NCBI GenBank assembly: GCA_025800385.1 | Contig: JAOXRS010000200.1 | Span: 32,837-96,836, forward strand | Direction of reading: 5' to 3' | From: Candidatus Albibeggiatoa sp. nov. NOAA | GTDB taxonomy: Bacteria > Pseudomonadota > Gammaproteobacteria > Beggiatoales > Beggiatoaceae | Length of the DNA stretch: 64,000 nt | Shown here: in pieces, positions 47,564-56,029 of the stretch | How the letters are laid out: every line of letters begins with the position of its first letter | Numbering within the stretch: the first letter of the stretch is position 1 | Position numbers and translations under genes: made by a program | Notes under the pieces: model-generated | Seen by the model: only the letters and a program-made list of their open reading frames with translations | What the model was told of the DNA's origin: nothing | Database searches by the model: none

Positions 47564-47640
47564 TGTTTTTGTAATGATATCGTAAATGGTTCTTATATTT
47601 AATCAATGGCAATCGTTCAGTATGGGATAAGGAGGTTGTT

Positions 47641-49389
47641 ATGAAACTTGTTAAAAAACGCAAAGATGGCAGTACGGCGACGCTCAAGGTTGCAGAAAAA
47701 AAACAGGCAGACACACAGTCACAACTTCCTCCTTGGAAAGTACTTATTGTAGATGATGAACATGATGTTCATACCATGACTAAATTAAGCCTCAAAGAAT
47801 TTGAGTTTGCAGGACGTACTTTGCAAATTTTTCAAGCCACATCAGGTGCAGAAGCCCATGACATTTTAAAACATGAACCCGATATTGCCGTGGCCTTAAT
47901 TGATATTGTAATGGAAACCGATGATGCAGGTTTAAAGCTGATTAATTATATTCGTAACGAGTTGAAATATACTTTGATTCGATTGATTGTTCGCACAGGG
48001 CAGCCGGGGATGGCTCCCGAAAAAACTGTAATTGAAGAATATGATATTGATGATTATAAAAGCAAAACTGAATTACGGGCTGACAAGTTATATTTGACCA
48101 TGCGTGTGACTTTGAAAGCGTATCGGGATTTGTTAACGTTAGATGCTAACCGTCGCGCATTGCGTAAAATTTTGGAAGCTGTACCCAAATTTCATCATGT
48201 TCAATCGCTTGCCCAATTTTTCAATGGTGTACTTAGTCAGCTCATTGGTTTGTGTAATTTAGGCGAAAACAGTCTTATCTATAGTGTTAATAGCGGTCTG
48301 GTCATTACCACCTCCCCACATGAAAACCAAGCCGTGGTGCAATCAGGCACAGGGCGTTTTTCCCCTTCTCAAGAGTCAGAAGAAATTGAAGCCATTCGTA
48401 AAATGTGTCTGGAACGGATTTTAGGCCAAACCCCTTATCAAATTCTGCCCGAAAACGCTTTATTGATTCCATTGACCGTACAAGAGAAACAAATTGGCTT
48501 TGTGTATTTAGAAAATGCGATTCATTTAAGTCAGGCTGATTTAGATTTAATTCAGATCATGGTGCAGCAATGTAGTAGTGCATTGGAAAATTTGCAACTT
48601 TATATGGATTTAAAAGAGGCAAATAAGAAAACTTTAAAAATGTTGGAAGTGGCAGAACAAGCCCGCCAAGAAGCCGAAGCCGCTGATCTTGCGAAAAGCC
48701 AATTTTTAGCTAACATGAGTCATGAATTGCGTACCCCGCTGAATGCAATTTTGGGTTATAGCGAGATGTTGGAAGATACGGCAACGGATTTGGAGCAAGA
48801 TGAATGTATAGAGGACTTGCATAAAATCCAAGAAGCCAGTTATCGACTGCTGACTATGATTAATGAAGTACTGGACTTTTCTAAATTGGATACAGGGCAA
48901 ATGCTATTGTGTTTAGCTCAATTTGAATTACAAAGTCTATTAGATGATGTGATTTCAACCATGCAGCCGTTGGTAGAAGAAACCTATAATCAGCTTGAAG
49001 TACAGCTTATTGATACAAAAGAGTTAGGCACTCTGCAAACTGACAAAGCGAAGCTGCACCAAATACTGTTAACCCTGTTGAGTAATGCGACTAAGTTCAC
49101 GGAAAATGGCAAAATCTGTTTACAGATAAGCTATACCACTAAACAAGTTGTTTTTAAAGTGATTGATAACGGCATTGGTATGACTGAACAACAGGTACAA
49201 CATCTGTTTAAGCCATTTGTACAAGGGGATATGTCATCAACTCGGCGTTATGAAGGGGCTGGGTTAGGCTTAGCGATCAGCCATCGTTTAGCAGAAATGT
49301 TGGGCGGTACATTAGAAGTAGAAAGTGAATTTCAAAAAGGCAGTACTTTCACGTTATCTTTACCTTTGGTCACACCTATGGCAACATAA
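47641..49389 (+). CDS. Hybrid response regulator/histidine kinase with DUF3369-like domain
   Basis: This 582-residue protein starts with a basic stretch and a receiver (Asp38/Asp39 pair, phosphoacceptor Asp88 in VALIDIVMETDDAG, residues about 33-160). A GAF-like DUF3369-type domain follows (LDANRRALRKILEAVPKF to about 330). Then come a coiled coil, HisKA with His361 (NMSHELRTPLNAILGYSEML) and HATPase_c (LLTLLSNATKFTENG, DNGIGMTEQQ, GAGLGLAISHRLAEMLGG). The receiver-first order suggests it takes phosphate from the preceding kinase and modulates its own kinase activity, passing the signal to a regulator encoded elsewhere. A GGAGG precedes the ATG. Confidence 0.88.
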   Translation: MKLVKKRKDGSTATLKVAEKKQADTQSQLPPWKVLIVDDEHDVHTMTKLSLKEFEFAGRTLQIFQATSGAEAHDILKHEPDIAVALIDIVMETDDAGLKLINYIRNELKYTLIRLIVRTGQPGMAPEKTVIEEYDIDDYKSKTELRADKLYLTMRVTLKAYRDLLTLDANRRALRKILEAVPKFHHVQSLAQFFNGVLSQLIGLCNLGENSLIYSVNSGLVITTSPHENQAVVQSGTGRFSPSQESEEIEAIRKMCLERILGQTPYQILPENALLIPLTVQEKQIGFVYLENAIHLSQADLDLIQIMVQQCSSALENLQLYMDLKEANKKTLKMLEVAEQARQEAEAADLAKSQFLANMSHELRTPLNAILGYSEMLEDTATDLEQDECIEDLHKIQEASYRLLTMINEVLDFSKLDTGQMLLCLAQFELQSLLDDVISTMQPLVEETYNQLEVQLIDTKELGTLQTDKAKLHQILLTLLSNATKFTENGKICLQISYTTKQVVFKVIDNGIGMTEQQVQHLFKPFVQGDMSSTRRYEGAGLGLAISHRLAEMLGGTLEVESEFQKGSTFTLSLPLVTPMAT

Positions 49390-49610
49390 AATCTTACATT
49401 TATATTGCATAAAAAACACTTATATTCAATAAGTTATATTTTATTTATCAAGCGAAATCTCACGTTTAACTTCATAAAATAACCGTTTGCTCATTTGGCA
49501 CATATATATTTTTAACAAATACACTAAATTTATAATCAAAGTTGATGACACATATATTGTTAATTGCGCTCAATATTGTGGCATTTCTCCTTTGTTTGGT
49601 TAGTGAGTTC

Positions 49611-49644
49611 ACCTCTTATCTAGTCCTAGGTAAGAGGTTTTTTT
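49611..49644 (+). terminator. Rho-independent terminator of the B12-sensor operon
   Basis: ACCTCTTA (49611-49618) pairs perfectly with TAAGAGGT (49631-49638) and is followed by a run of eight T. It is the first strong terminator after the hybrid kinase (222 bases downstream), so the four-gene unit probably ends here. Confidence 0.85.
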
Positions 49645-49972
49645 ATGCCTAATTAAAAATGGGTACATCTCTGCTTTAAGGTTATTTGACGAAAAATTTG
49701 AAGCACATCATTTAAAAAACTCATCATCCATTAGACTTAATTTGTTTAACCAATATTACCAATCTGGTCTTGAGCACCTTCTCAAATTATCTGCTGATAC
49801 TTTTCATTATTCTCAAAAATAGCAGATTAATTTTTTCCATTCATCATAGATAAAATCTGGTGTTTAAGTAAATGCTAATATAGCATAATAATCCTTCCTT
49901 AATTATCATAATAAAATCAATACAGTGATACATGTCTGTGTGTGATGTATCAGTCACCAAAGGGATAACACT
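49645..49972. other. Intergenic region with a short open stretch
   Basis: Between the terminator and the next gene, the plus frame from about 49651 to 49822 stays open for some 57 codons (containing LRLFDEKFEAHHLKN and SGLEHLLKLSADTF) but has no start codon or ribosome site. It may be the tail of a lost gene or chance. The rest is AT-rich and should contain the promoter for the membrane protein at 49973. The part 49390-49610 holds nothing I can identify. Confidence 0.3.
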
Positions 49973-50518
49973 ATGTCAAATTTAGACGTTTCACAGCAGC
50001 CGCTCCCACCGTCGGCAAAAATGGAGTGTGGCGCAGCGATTGATTCAAGCAAGATGGAAGACTTTGTTTACAGTTTTCAGCAAAGTGCCAAACGTTGGGA
50101 AATTATTGTTTATCCAGCGATGTTTGCTTTTACATTGCTTGCGACTTATGGCTTTTTTTTGATTTACAGTTTAACCAGTGATATGACCCAAATGGCCACC
50201 AGCATGGATCCGAAAATGGCTGAAAATATGGAAATTATGGCTAAAAATGTTGAGCTGATGTCTTATAACATGACGGTCTTAACTCAGCATGTCAGTGATA
50301 TGAATACGACCATGCATCAATTATCAACGAAGCTAGATGTGATGCCAGAAATATTACAACATATGGAGCAACTTGATAACTCTGTGGCTCAAATGAATAC
50401 TTCAGTGATGGTGATGACAGATAATACACACAGAATGCAGGTTGATATGATGATGCTAAGCCAAAATATTTCTCATATGATGCGTCCTATGTCCATGTTT
50501 CCGACTATGATGTGGTAA
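49973..50518 (+). CDS. Methionine-rich membrane-anchored coiled-coil protein
   Basis: This 181-residue protein has a cytoplasmic N-terminus with a short cysteine motif (SAKMECGAAIDSSKMED), one membrane helix (IIVYPAMFAFTLLATYGFFL, about residues 45-68) and a long C-terminal coiled coil outside. The coil is unusually rich in Met and Asn with heptads of the form MAKNVELMSYNMTVLTQHVS and ends MRPMSMFPTMMW. I do not recognise a function. Similar Met-rich coils can bind copper or sense oxidants, but this is speculation. It has its own promoter region and a weak AAAGGGA ribosome site. Confidence 0.6.
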   Translation: MSNLDVSQQPLPPSAKMECGAAIDSSKMEDFVYSFQQSAKRWEIIVYPAMFAFTLLATYGFFLIYSLTSDMTQMATSMDPKMAENMEIMAKNVELMSYNMTVLTQHVSDMNTTMHQLSTKLDVMPEILQHMEQLDNSVAQMNTSVMVMTDNTHRMQVDMMMLSQNISHMMRPMSMFPTMMW

Positions 50519-50560
50519 TTTTTTCCAAAGTAGCGAAGCGTTATAGCTGTACAACTTAAT

Positions 50561-50633
50561 AAGCTTACCAATCTCATTCATAAAAAAATGTGGAGGGTAT
50601 ATTATTGTATTTTCAATGCAATTGGTAAAGCTT
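50561..50633. repeat. Inverted repeat upstream of hemC
   Basis: AAGCTTACCAAT (50561-50572) is the reverse complement of ATTGGTAAAGCTT (50621-50633) apart from one extra base, with a 48-base spacer. It lies between the Met-rich membrane protein and hemC. The large spacer suggests a regulatory or recombination role rather than a terminator, but there is no further support. Confidence 0.4.
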
Positions 50634-50742
50634 GATCCTATCCTATCAGTATTTGATCGCAACAACCGATTTAAACATTCCATTTTAGACTTCAAATATG
50701 GTTAAATAAGCCATTCATTCGTCTGTCCTAAAAAATATAACC

Positions 50743-51675
50743 ATGACAACTAAACGCATTCGCATCGCAACTCGTAAAAGTCCTCTCGCTTTATGGCAAG
50801 CCTATCATGTTCGAGATACCTTATTGAATACACATGATAATTTACAAGTTGATATTGTCAAAATGACGACCAAGGGTGATAAAATTTTAGATGCGCCTTT
50901 AGCTAAAATTGGTGGTAAAGGTTTATTTGTTAAAGAATTAGAACATAGCTTATTAAAAGGCGAAGCGGATATTGCGGTGCATTCAATGAAGGATGTACCT
51001 GTTGAGTTTCCCGAAGGCTTGCATTTACCGATTATTATGCAACGCGAAGACCCTCAAGATGCATTTGTTTCCAACCAATATGACAGTATCGATGCGTTAC
51101 CTCAAGGTGCAATTGTCGGCACATCTAGCCTACGCCGCCAGTCTCAATTGCTTGCTGTCCGCCCCGATTTACAAATCCATACCTTACGTGGCAATGTCGG
51201 TACACGTTTGAGCAAATTAGATAATGGTGAATATGCTGCAATTATTTTAGCGTCTGCAGGTTTAAAGCGTTTGAATAAACAAGATCGAATTCGTGCTCGT
51301 ATTCCAACAGAAATGATTTTGCCCGCAATTGGACAAGGCGCGATTGGGATTGAATGTCGTGAAAATGACACAGAAACCCATCAACTCATTGCTCCATTAA
51401 ACCATTTTGCAACTCAGCAATGTGTATTAGCCGAGCGTGCTGTCAATAATCGTTTGGAAGGTGGTTGCCAAGTGCCTATTGCGGGTTTTGCTGAAATTTA
51501 TCAAGATAAACTGATGTTACGCGGTTTAGTTGCAGATGAAACAGGTCAAACGATTTTACGCAGTCAAATTGAGGGCAAAATCGAAGATGCAGAACAGTTA
51601 GGGCTAACGGTTGCAGAAGAATTGCTCAAGCAAGGTGCAGATAAAATTTTACAAGCATTGGCGGAGTCGCATTAA
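50743..51675 (+). CDS. hemC: Porphobilinogen deaminase (hydroxymethylbilane synthase)
   Basis: This 310-residue enzyme joins four porphobilinogen units into hydroxymethylbilane. It starts with [16 protein letters not shown] and has [28 protein letters not shown], and Cys242 in [10 protein letters not shown], which holds the dipyrromethane cofactor. The last base of its stop codon is the first base of hemD, so they are translationally coupled. The ribosome site is weak. Confidence 0.96.
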   Translation: MTTKRIRIATRKSPLALWQAYHVRDTLLNTHDNLQVDIVKMTTKGDKILDAPLAKIGGKGLFVKELEHSLLKGEADIAVHSMKDVPVEFPEGLHLPIIMQREDPQDAFVSNQYDSIDALPQGAIVGTSSLRRQSQLLAVRPDLQIHTLRGNVGTRLSKLDNGEYAAIILASAGLKRLNKQDRIRARIPTEMILPAIGQGAIGIECRENDTETHQLIAPLNHFATQQCVLAERAVNNRLEGGCQVPIAGFAEIYQDKLMLRGLVADETGQTILRSQIEGKIEDAEQLGLTVAEELLKQGADKILQALAESH

Positions 51676-52403
51676 TGCAGTTAGATGGGGTAAATGTATT
51701 AGTCACACGGCCAAAACACCAAGCACAGGCATTATGTGATTTAATCCAGCAACATGGCGGACATGCTTTATTATTGCCAGTGTTGGAAATTATCCCACTT
51801 TCTATACAACAAGAAAATCTGCCTAAGCAAATAGATAAAGCCATTTTCATCAGTGCGAATGCAGTGCAGTATAGCCTACCATATTTAGATAAATTAGATA
51901 TAAAGCAGCTGGTTGCAATTGGTAAAAAAACTGCTGAAGTATTACAACAACAAACAGAACAAGCAATTTTAACTGCATCCGCTCCTTATCATTCTGAAGC
52001 TTTGTTGCAACATGCTGAATTACAAAACTTATCAGGCCAGAATGTTGTGATTTTTCGTGGCCAAGGTGGACGGGATTTATTGGCTAATGCTTTAAGCCAA
52101 CGTGGTGCAAATGTGACTTATGCTAATGTTTATCGCCGTCAGCAGCCAAATGTGGACACGACATGGTTAAATTGTGAAAAAGTGGATATTATTACTGTTG
52201 CCAGTGGAGAGAGTTTGCAAAATTTATTTTCTATGCTAAAAGAACAGCAATGGTTAACAACAACACCGCTTGTCGCAATGAGTCAAAGAGTCACAGATTT
52301 AGCTCATCAATATACTAAACAGATGGTTTATACTGCACCTGTTGCTAGTGACGAGGGGTTGCTTGCTGCTTTATTACAATGGAAACAATCAGCTATATCA
52401 TAA
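51675..52403 (+). CDS. hemD: Uroporphyrinogen-III synthase
   Basis: This 242-residue enzyme closes hydroxymethylbilane with D-ring inversion. Family features are the start VNVLVTRPKHQAQALCDLIQ, FISANAVQYSL, and VIFRGQGGRDLLANALSQRG. Low conservation is normal for HemD. hemX, which often follows, is not here; instead a CHAT protease gene starts 17 bases later. Positions 52210-52362 of this gene are repeated at 63848-64000, so the DNA between may have been inserted at the end of hemD. Confidence 0.92.
   Translation: MQLDGVNVLVTRPKHQAQALCDLIQQHGGHALLLPVLEIIPLSIQQENLPKQIDKAIFISANAVQYSLPYLDKLDIKQLVAIGKKTAEVLQQQTEQAILTASAPYHSEALLQHAELQNLSGQNVVIFRGQGGRDLLANALSQRGANVTYANVYRRQQPNVDTTWLNCEKVDIITVASGESLQNLFSMLKEQQWLTTTPLVAMSQRVTDLAHQYTKQMVYTAPVASDEGLLAALLQWKQSAIS
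52210..52362 (+). repeat. Left copy of the hemD 3' direct repeat
   Basis: This segment inside hemD is identical at 151 of 153 positions, without gaps, to 63848-64000. The offset is 11638 bases. Differences are A/G in the AAAAGAACAGC region and T/C in GAGTCAAAG. The match begins at AGAGTTTGCAAAA and cannot be followed past the right edge of the window. Confidence 0.95.
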
Positions 52404-52419
52404 CCTCAAGGGGTCATAT

Positions 52420-55101
52420 ATGTATCTCTTAAAAATATTTATAGTACTATGGCTTTTATCAAGTTCTATTTTCCAATATGTCGTAGCAACTGAACTTTTT
52501 ATAAATCAATTTTTTGAGGAAAACTTTGAGTATTTATTTGAAGGGGAACAGCCTTTTGATTTGCAAGAAAATTTAAAACAAGGGCAATATTTTAATATTG
52601 TTCAAAAACTAACAGAAAAACAAATTTTATCTTGTAATGAGCAATTTATACTATCAGTAGCTTATCATAAATTGGGAATTTTAAAACAAACGTTCAAAAT
52701 ATTAGATGAGTTTGAAAATTCTAAAAATTGTATTTCTCATGTTAAGCAGAGAGTAACTTTTTACCAATATAAGGTTGAGTTGTTTTTAGATTTAAATAAT
52801 CTAACCAAAAATGAGTTGTTTGGTAAATACTCAGAGCTAAACCATGAGCAGATGAATAAACAACAGATAAAATCCAATTTTGATTTAAATATTCAAGAAG
52901 CAAAAAAACACCTTATTAAAGCTCAAGATTTACTTAAGAATAAAACACTTAAAAATACTTATCCTCTATTAACAGCTCAACAACATATTTTAGAAGCTAA
53001 ATATTTACTTAAGAAAAGCCGTGTAAATCTGTTTGGTAGTAGTTTTTATAGTAATAAAAATAATACTGATGATTTGTTATATGAAGCTATTAATAAGTAT
53101 GATGAAGTTATTCAATCTCTTAAAAATAGCAAAATTAAAAATATAAATTCATCTATGATGCTAGCACATGCTTTATTATCTTATGTTATTTTGGATACAA
53201 GTGAAACAGATACATGGGTGAATTATTCCCAAGAGCTACTGCTTCTATTAAAACAATTACCAGCCTCGCATAATAAACGTGTAATAATGCTAAATTTTGT
53301 AAGAAGTTTTTTATCACGTCACTCTTTACAGATTATAACAAGTTTTTCAGATTTTCCAAAAAGTTTAATAAAACCAAACGGAAAACCATTACGAATACTC
53401 CAGCAATTGAGAGAAATATTACAAGAGCAATTTAAAGAAGCAAAAAAGTATAATGATAATTTTTCAATAGCTTATAGTTTGTACTATCTAGCCCAATTTT
53501 ATGCTTTTGAACAAAGGTATGCTGATGCAATACAAGTAACTAAAGAAGCTCTTTTTTATACTGATTATATTCCTTCCTTCAAACTTGGGAAAAACTCTAT
53601 AGTTAACGCAAATCATTTTTCTATGCTAGAACCTATTGAGGTTAAGAAACCAGAAGTTAATAAGTACATAAAACATTTTATAGGTGATTCATCCTTTCAA
53701 GAAAGTAAACATTCCCAAATATTTTTTGTACGTCATTCATCTGAGTTATTATATTTATTAGAAAAACGGCTAGCTGACTTATATGTATTAAACGAAGATT
53801 TTGATACAGCGAAAGCGTTTTACGAAAAAGCAGTTCAACACTCACTTACTCCTGATATGTACTGTCATAGTGTAACTATAGAACATACATCAAATGCGAA
53901 ACAATTGTATTTTGATGCTGCTAAATTTGCTTTAGAACAAAATGATAAAGAAAAAGCAATCAAATATATAGAATTGTTTAAACAATCTGAATTGCAAGAT
54001 TACTTTCAAGATGCCTGTGTCACAAAGTTAAAAAACAAAACGATAAATATCAAGGATAAATTGCCTGAATACCCTAGAACAGCTATTTTTTATCCTATTT
54101 TATTTGGAAATAAGCTTGAACTTTTTTTGATACGTCGCGCTATGAACAAGGATTCACAAATAGACAGAAAAACAATTCCTTTTGAACAGAAGGACTATGG
54201 TAATTTTCTAAAATATCGGAATTCTTTGGCTAATGACCAAACAGTTAATCAAAATAAGGATGATTTACAGAAAATAGCAAATAAATTTTATAAATTACTT
54301 ATTGAACCAATTGAAGGTAAATTAACCGGAATAGACACACTTGTTATCGTTGCTAATGATGAATTGCAGAATTTCCCATTTGCATCTTTGTATGATGAGG
54401 GAACTAAAAAATACCTTATTAATAAATATGCAATAGCAACAACTCCTGCTTTGAGACTTACTGATTTGAGAAAAGCAAATAATTTTAATCAAATATTAAT
54501 ACTAGGGTTAGACAAAAAGCATGGAGGTAGTGAAAATATGAGCCAAGAAATTAATTATATTTCAGGCTTATTTGGAGAATATCAAGTAGATATATTAAAA
54601 AACAAACAGTTTAAGCATAATGAACTGAAGAAAAAACTACAAGCAAAGAATTACTCTATCATGCATTTTGCAACACATGGTATATTCAAACCTATTGCAG
54701 AACACTCATCATTGAGAGCCTATGGTGAAAATATTTATATGCAAGGGCTTAAACAAGCATTGAGTTTGACTAAATTTCGAGATCAGCCTATTGAGTTAAT
54801 GGTATTAAGTGCATGCTCAACAGCCAAATCTGATTCTATCAGCTCACAAAAAGCATTCCTTGGCTTATCTGGCAGTGCATTAGCAGCAGGTGCAAGAAGC
54901 ACATTGGGAACATTATGGGATATTCCTGATGATCTAGATAATCCATCATCTAAACTTATATATCGTTTTTATGAATTGCTGAAAGCTGAGTCTGACTTAA
55001 CAAAAGCACAAGTATTACAAAAAGCACAACAAGAGAGTATTCAACAAGGAGCCAGCCCCCATTACTGGTCTCCTTTTATCCTTATTGGCAATTGGTTATA
55101 A
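52420..55101 (+). CDS. Exported TPR protein with C-terminal CHAT caspase-like protease
   Basis: This 893-residue protein has a signal peptide (MYLLKIFIVLWLLSSSIFQY, cleavage after about residue 23), a long helical TPR region (about 50-560) and a CHAT domain (about 590-893). The protease dyad is His753 in MHFATHGIF and Cys799 in LMVLSACSTAK. CHAT proteases (separase/caspase clan) are often cytoplasmic in defence systems; the signal peptide here instead points to the periplasm. The start with AAGGGG upstream lies 17 bases after hemD; a longer frame overlapping hemD has no ribosome site. The gene is visibly more AT-rich than its neighbours. Its stop abuts the stop of the convergent gene. Confidence 0.85.
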   Translation: MYLLKIFIVLWLLSSSIFQYVVATELFINQFFEENFEYLFEGEQPFDLQENLKQGQYFNIVQKLTEKQILSCNEQFILSVAYHKLGILKQTFKILDEFENSKNCISHVKQRVTFYQYKVELFLDLNNLTKNELFGKYSELNHEQMNKQQIKSNFDLNIQEAKKHLIKAQDLLKNKTLKNTYPLLTAQQHILEAKYLLKKSRVNLFGSSFYSNKNNTDDLLYEAINKYDEVIQSLKNSKIKNINSSMMLAHALLSYVILDTSETDTWVNYSQELLLLLKQLPASHNKRVIMLNFVRSFLSRHSLQIITSFSDFPKSLIKPNGKPLRILQQLREILQEQFKEAKKYNDNFSIAYSLYYLAQFYAFEQRYADAIQVTKEALFYTDYIPSFKLGKNSIVNANHFSMLEPIEVKKPEVNKYIKHFIGDSSFQESKHSQIFFVRHSSELLYLLEKRLADLYVLNEDFDTAKAFYEKAVQHSLTPDMYCHSVTIEHTSNAKQLYFDAAKFALEQNDKEKAIKYIELFKQSELQDYFQDACVTKLKNKTINIKDKLPEYPRTAIFYPILFGNKLELFLIRRAMNKDSQIDRKTIPFEQKDYGNFLKYRNSLANDQTVNQNKDDLQKIANKFYKLLIEPIEGKLTGIDTLVIVANDELQNFPFASLYDEGTKKYLINKYAIATTPALRLTDLRKANNFNQILILGLDKKHGGSENMSQEINYISGLFGEYQVDILKNKQFKHNELKKKLQAKNYSIMHFATHGIFKPIAEHSSLRAYGENIYMQGLKQALSLTKFRDQPIELMVLSACSTAKSDSISSQKAFLGLSGSALAAGARSTLGTLWDIPDDLDNPSSKLIYRFYELLKAESDLTKAQVLQKAQQESIQQGASPHYWSPFILIGNWL

Positions 55102-55998
55102 CTATTCTATTGAATTAAATGGTGCTACACCTTGACCAATTCGCTTTTTGACAAGAGCGGATAGTTTATTGTGTTTTTTAATAGTAGAAATTTGCTGGTA
55201 AGCTTCTAGCTGTCGACCATGGCTTGCAAAATATGTTGCTAACATGATGTACCTATCAATTTCTTCAGAATTTTGACTAATGATTTCAAAAGCAGCATTG
55301 GGTACATCGTCATCGCTTACCACAATAAATTTCTCTTTGAAGTCGTTGCTTCTTTCTTGATCTTGAATAAGAACTTGATACTTTTTATTAAGAACAAAAT
55401 CAATCTTAGAAAAAAGAGCTTCTTGAATATTAACTGTTGCGTGTGCTATTGCCTTGGTTTGAGGGTTTTCTCCACAGTAACGTTGACAAATATAAATATC
55501 GTAAGGAGGCTTTCCATATTGCCATGTCAAATGAAATTCTTTTTGGATACTACTGAGGTGCACAGATTGCAATTGATAATCATAGCTTCTCTCCATTATT
55601 TTTGATTTTGGACCACCTTTAGAAAGTGCACTACCCTCATAATCGCTGTTAATGATCAACTTTGCTATCCAACTGTTAGCCATATTAAAAATGTTTTGAA
55701 AGGTAGATGGTACTGTTATTTCACCCTCTACAATGTAAGGGTTGTTTTGTTCGCATGTAATATATAAGGCTGTTTTACCATCTATAAGACTAATAAATGC
55801 TTCATTTTCATTACTACAATCATCTATTTTTAGTGAGTCTTGAGGGTTTAGAGCTAGACCTTTCTGCAACTCAATTTGTTCTCCATTAAGTAACACATTA
55901 TTTGCCTTGGCAAAATCACTAATCATAGCAATATCAGCTATTGCTAAATTAGATATCATCATCCAAATTAGGATAAATAAACCAATCTTCATTCTCAA
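55102..55998 (-). CDS. Exported protein, possibly FecR-like
   Basis: This 298-residue protein has a signal peptide (IGLFILIWMMISNLAIADIA) and a first domain of FecR-like pattern (VLLNGEQIELQKGLALNPQD to ALYITCEQN). A second beta domain (FHLTWQYGKPPYDIYICQRY) and a helical end follow. The last five helices resemble a TPR-like pair (IMLATYFASHGRQLEAYQQI). It is the last gene of the minus-strand island group, 31 bases after the CHASE2 gene. A good AGGAG precedes the ATG. The family assignment is tentative. Confidence 0.45.
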   Translation of the reverse strand: MRMKIGLFILIWMMISNLAIADIAMISDFAKANNVLLNGEQIELQKGLALNPQDSLKIDDCSNENEAFISLIDGKTALYITCEQNNPYIVEGEITVPSTFQNIFNMANSWIAKLIINSDYEGSALSKGGPKSKIMERSYDYQLQSVHLSSIQKEFHLTWQYGKPPYDIYICQRYCGENPQTKAIAHATVNIQEALFSKIDFVLNKKYQVLIQDQERSNDFKEKFIVVSDDDVPNAAFEIISQNSEEIDRYIMLATYFASHGRQLEAYQQISTIKKHNKLSALVKKRIGQGVAPFNSIE

Positions 55999-56029
55999 TG
56001 CTCCTTTTATTTAAAAAGTGGAAATAATT

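Noticed and set aside
52342..52419. Longer CHAT protein starting inside hemD
   Set aside because: The extra 26 residues have no ribosome site, while the ATG at 52420 has AAGGGG and a normal signal peptide directly after it.
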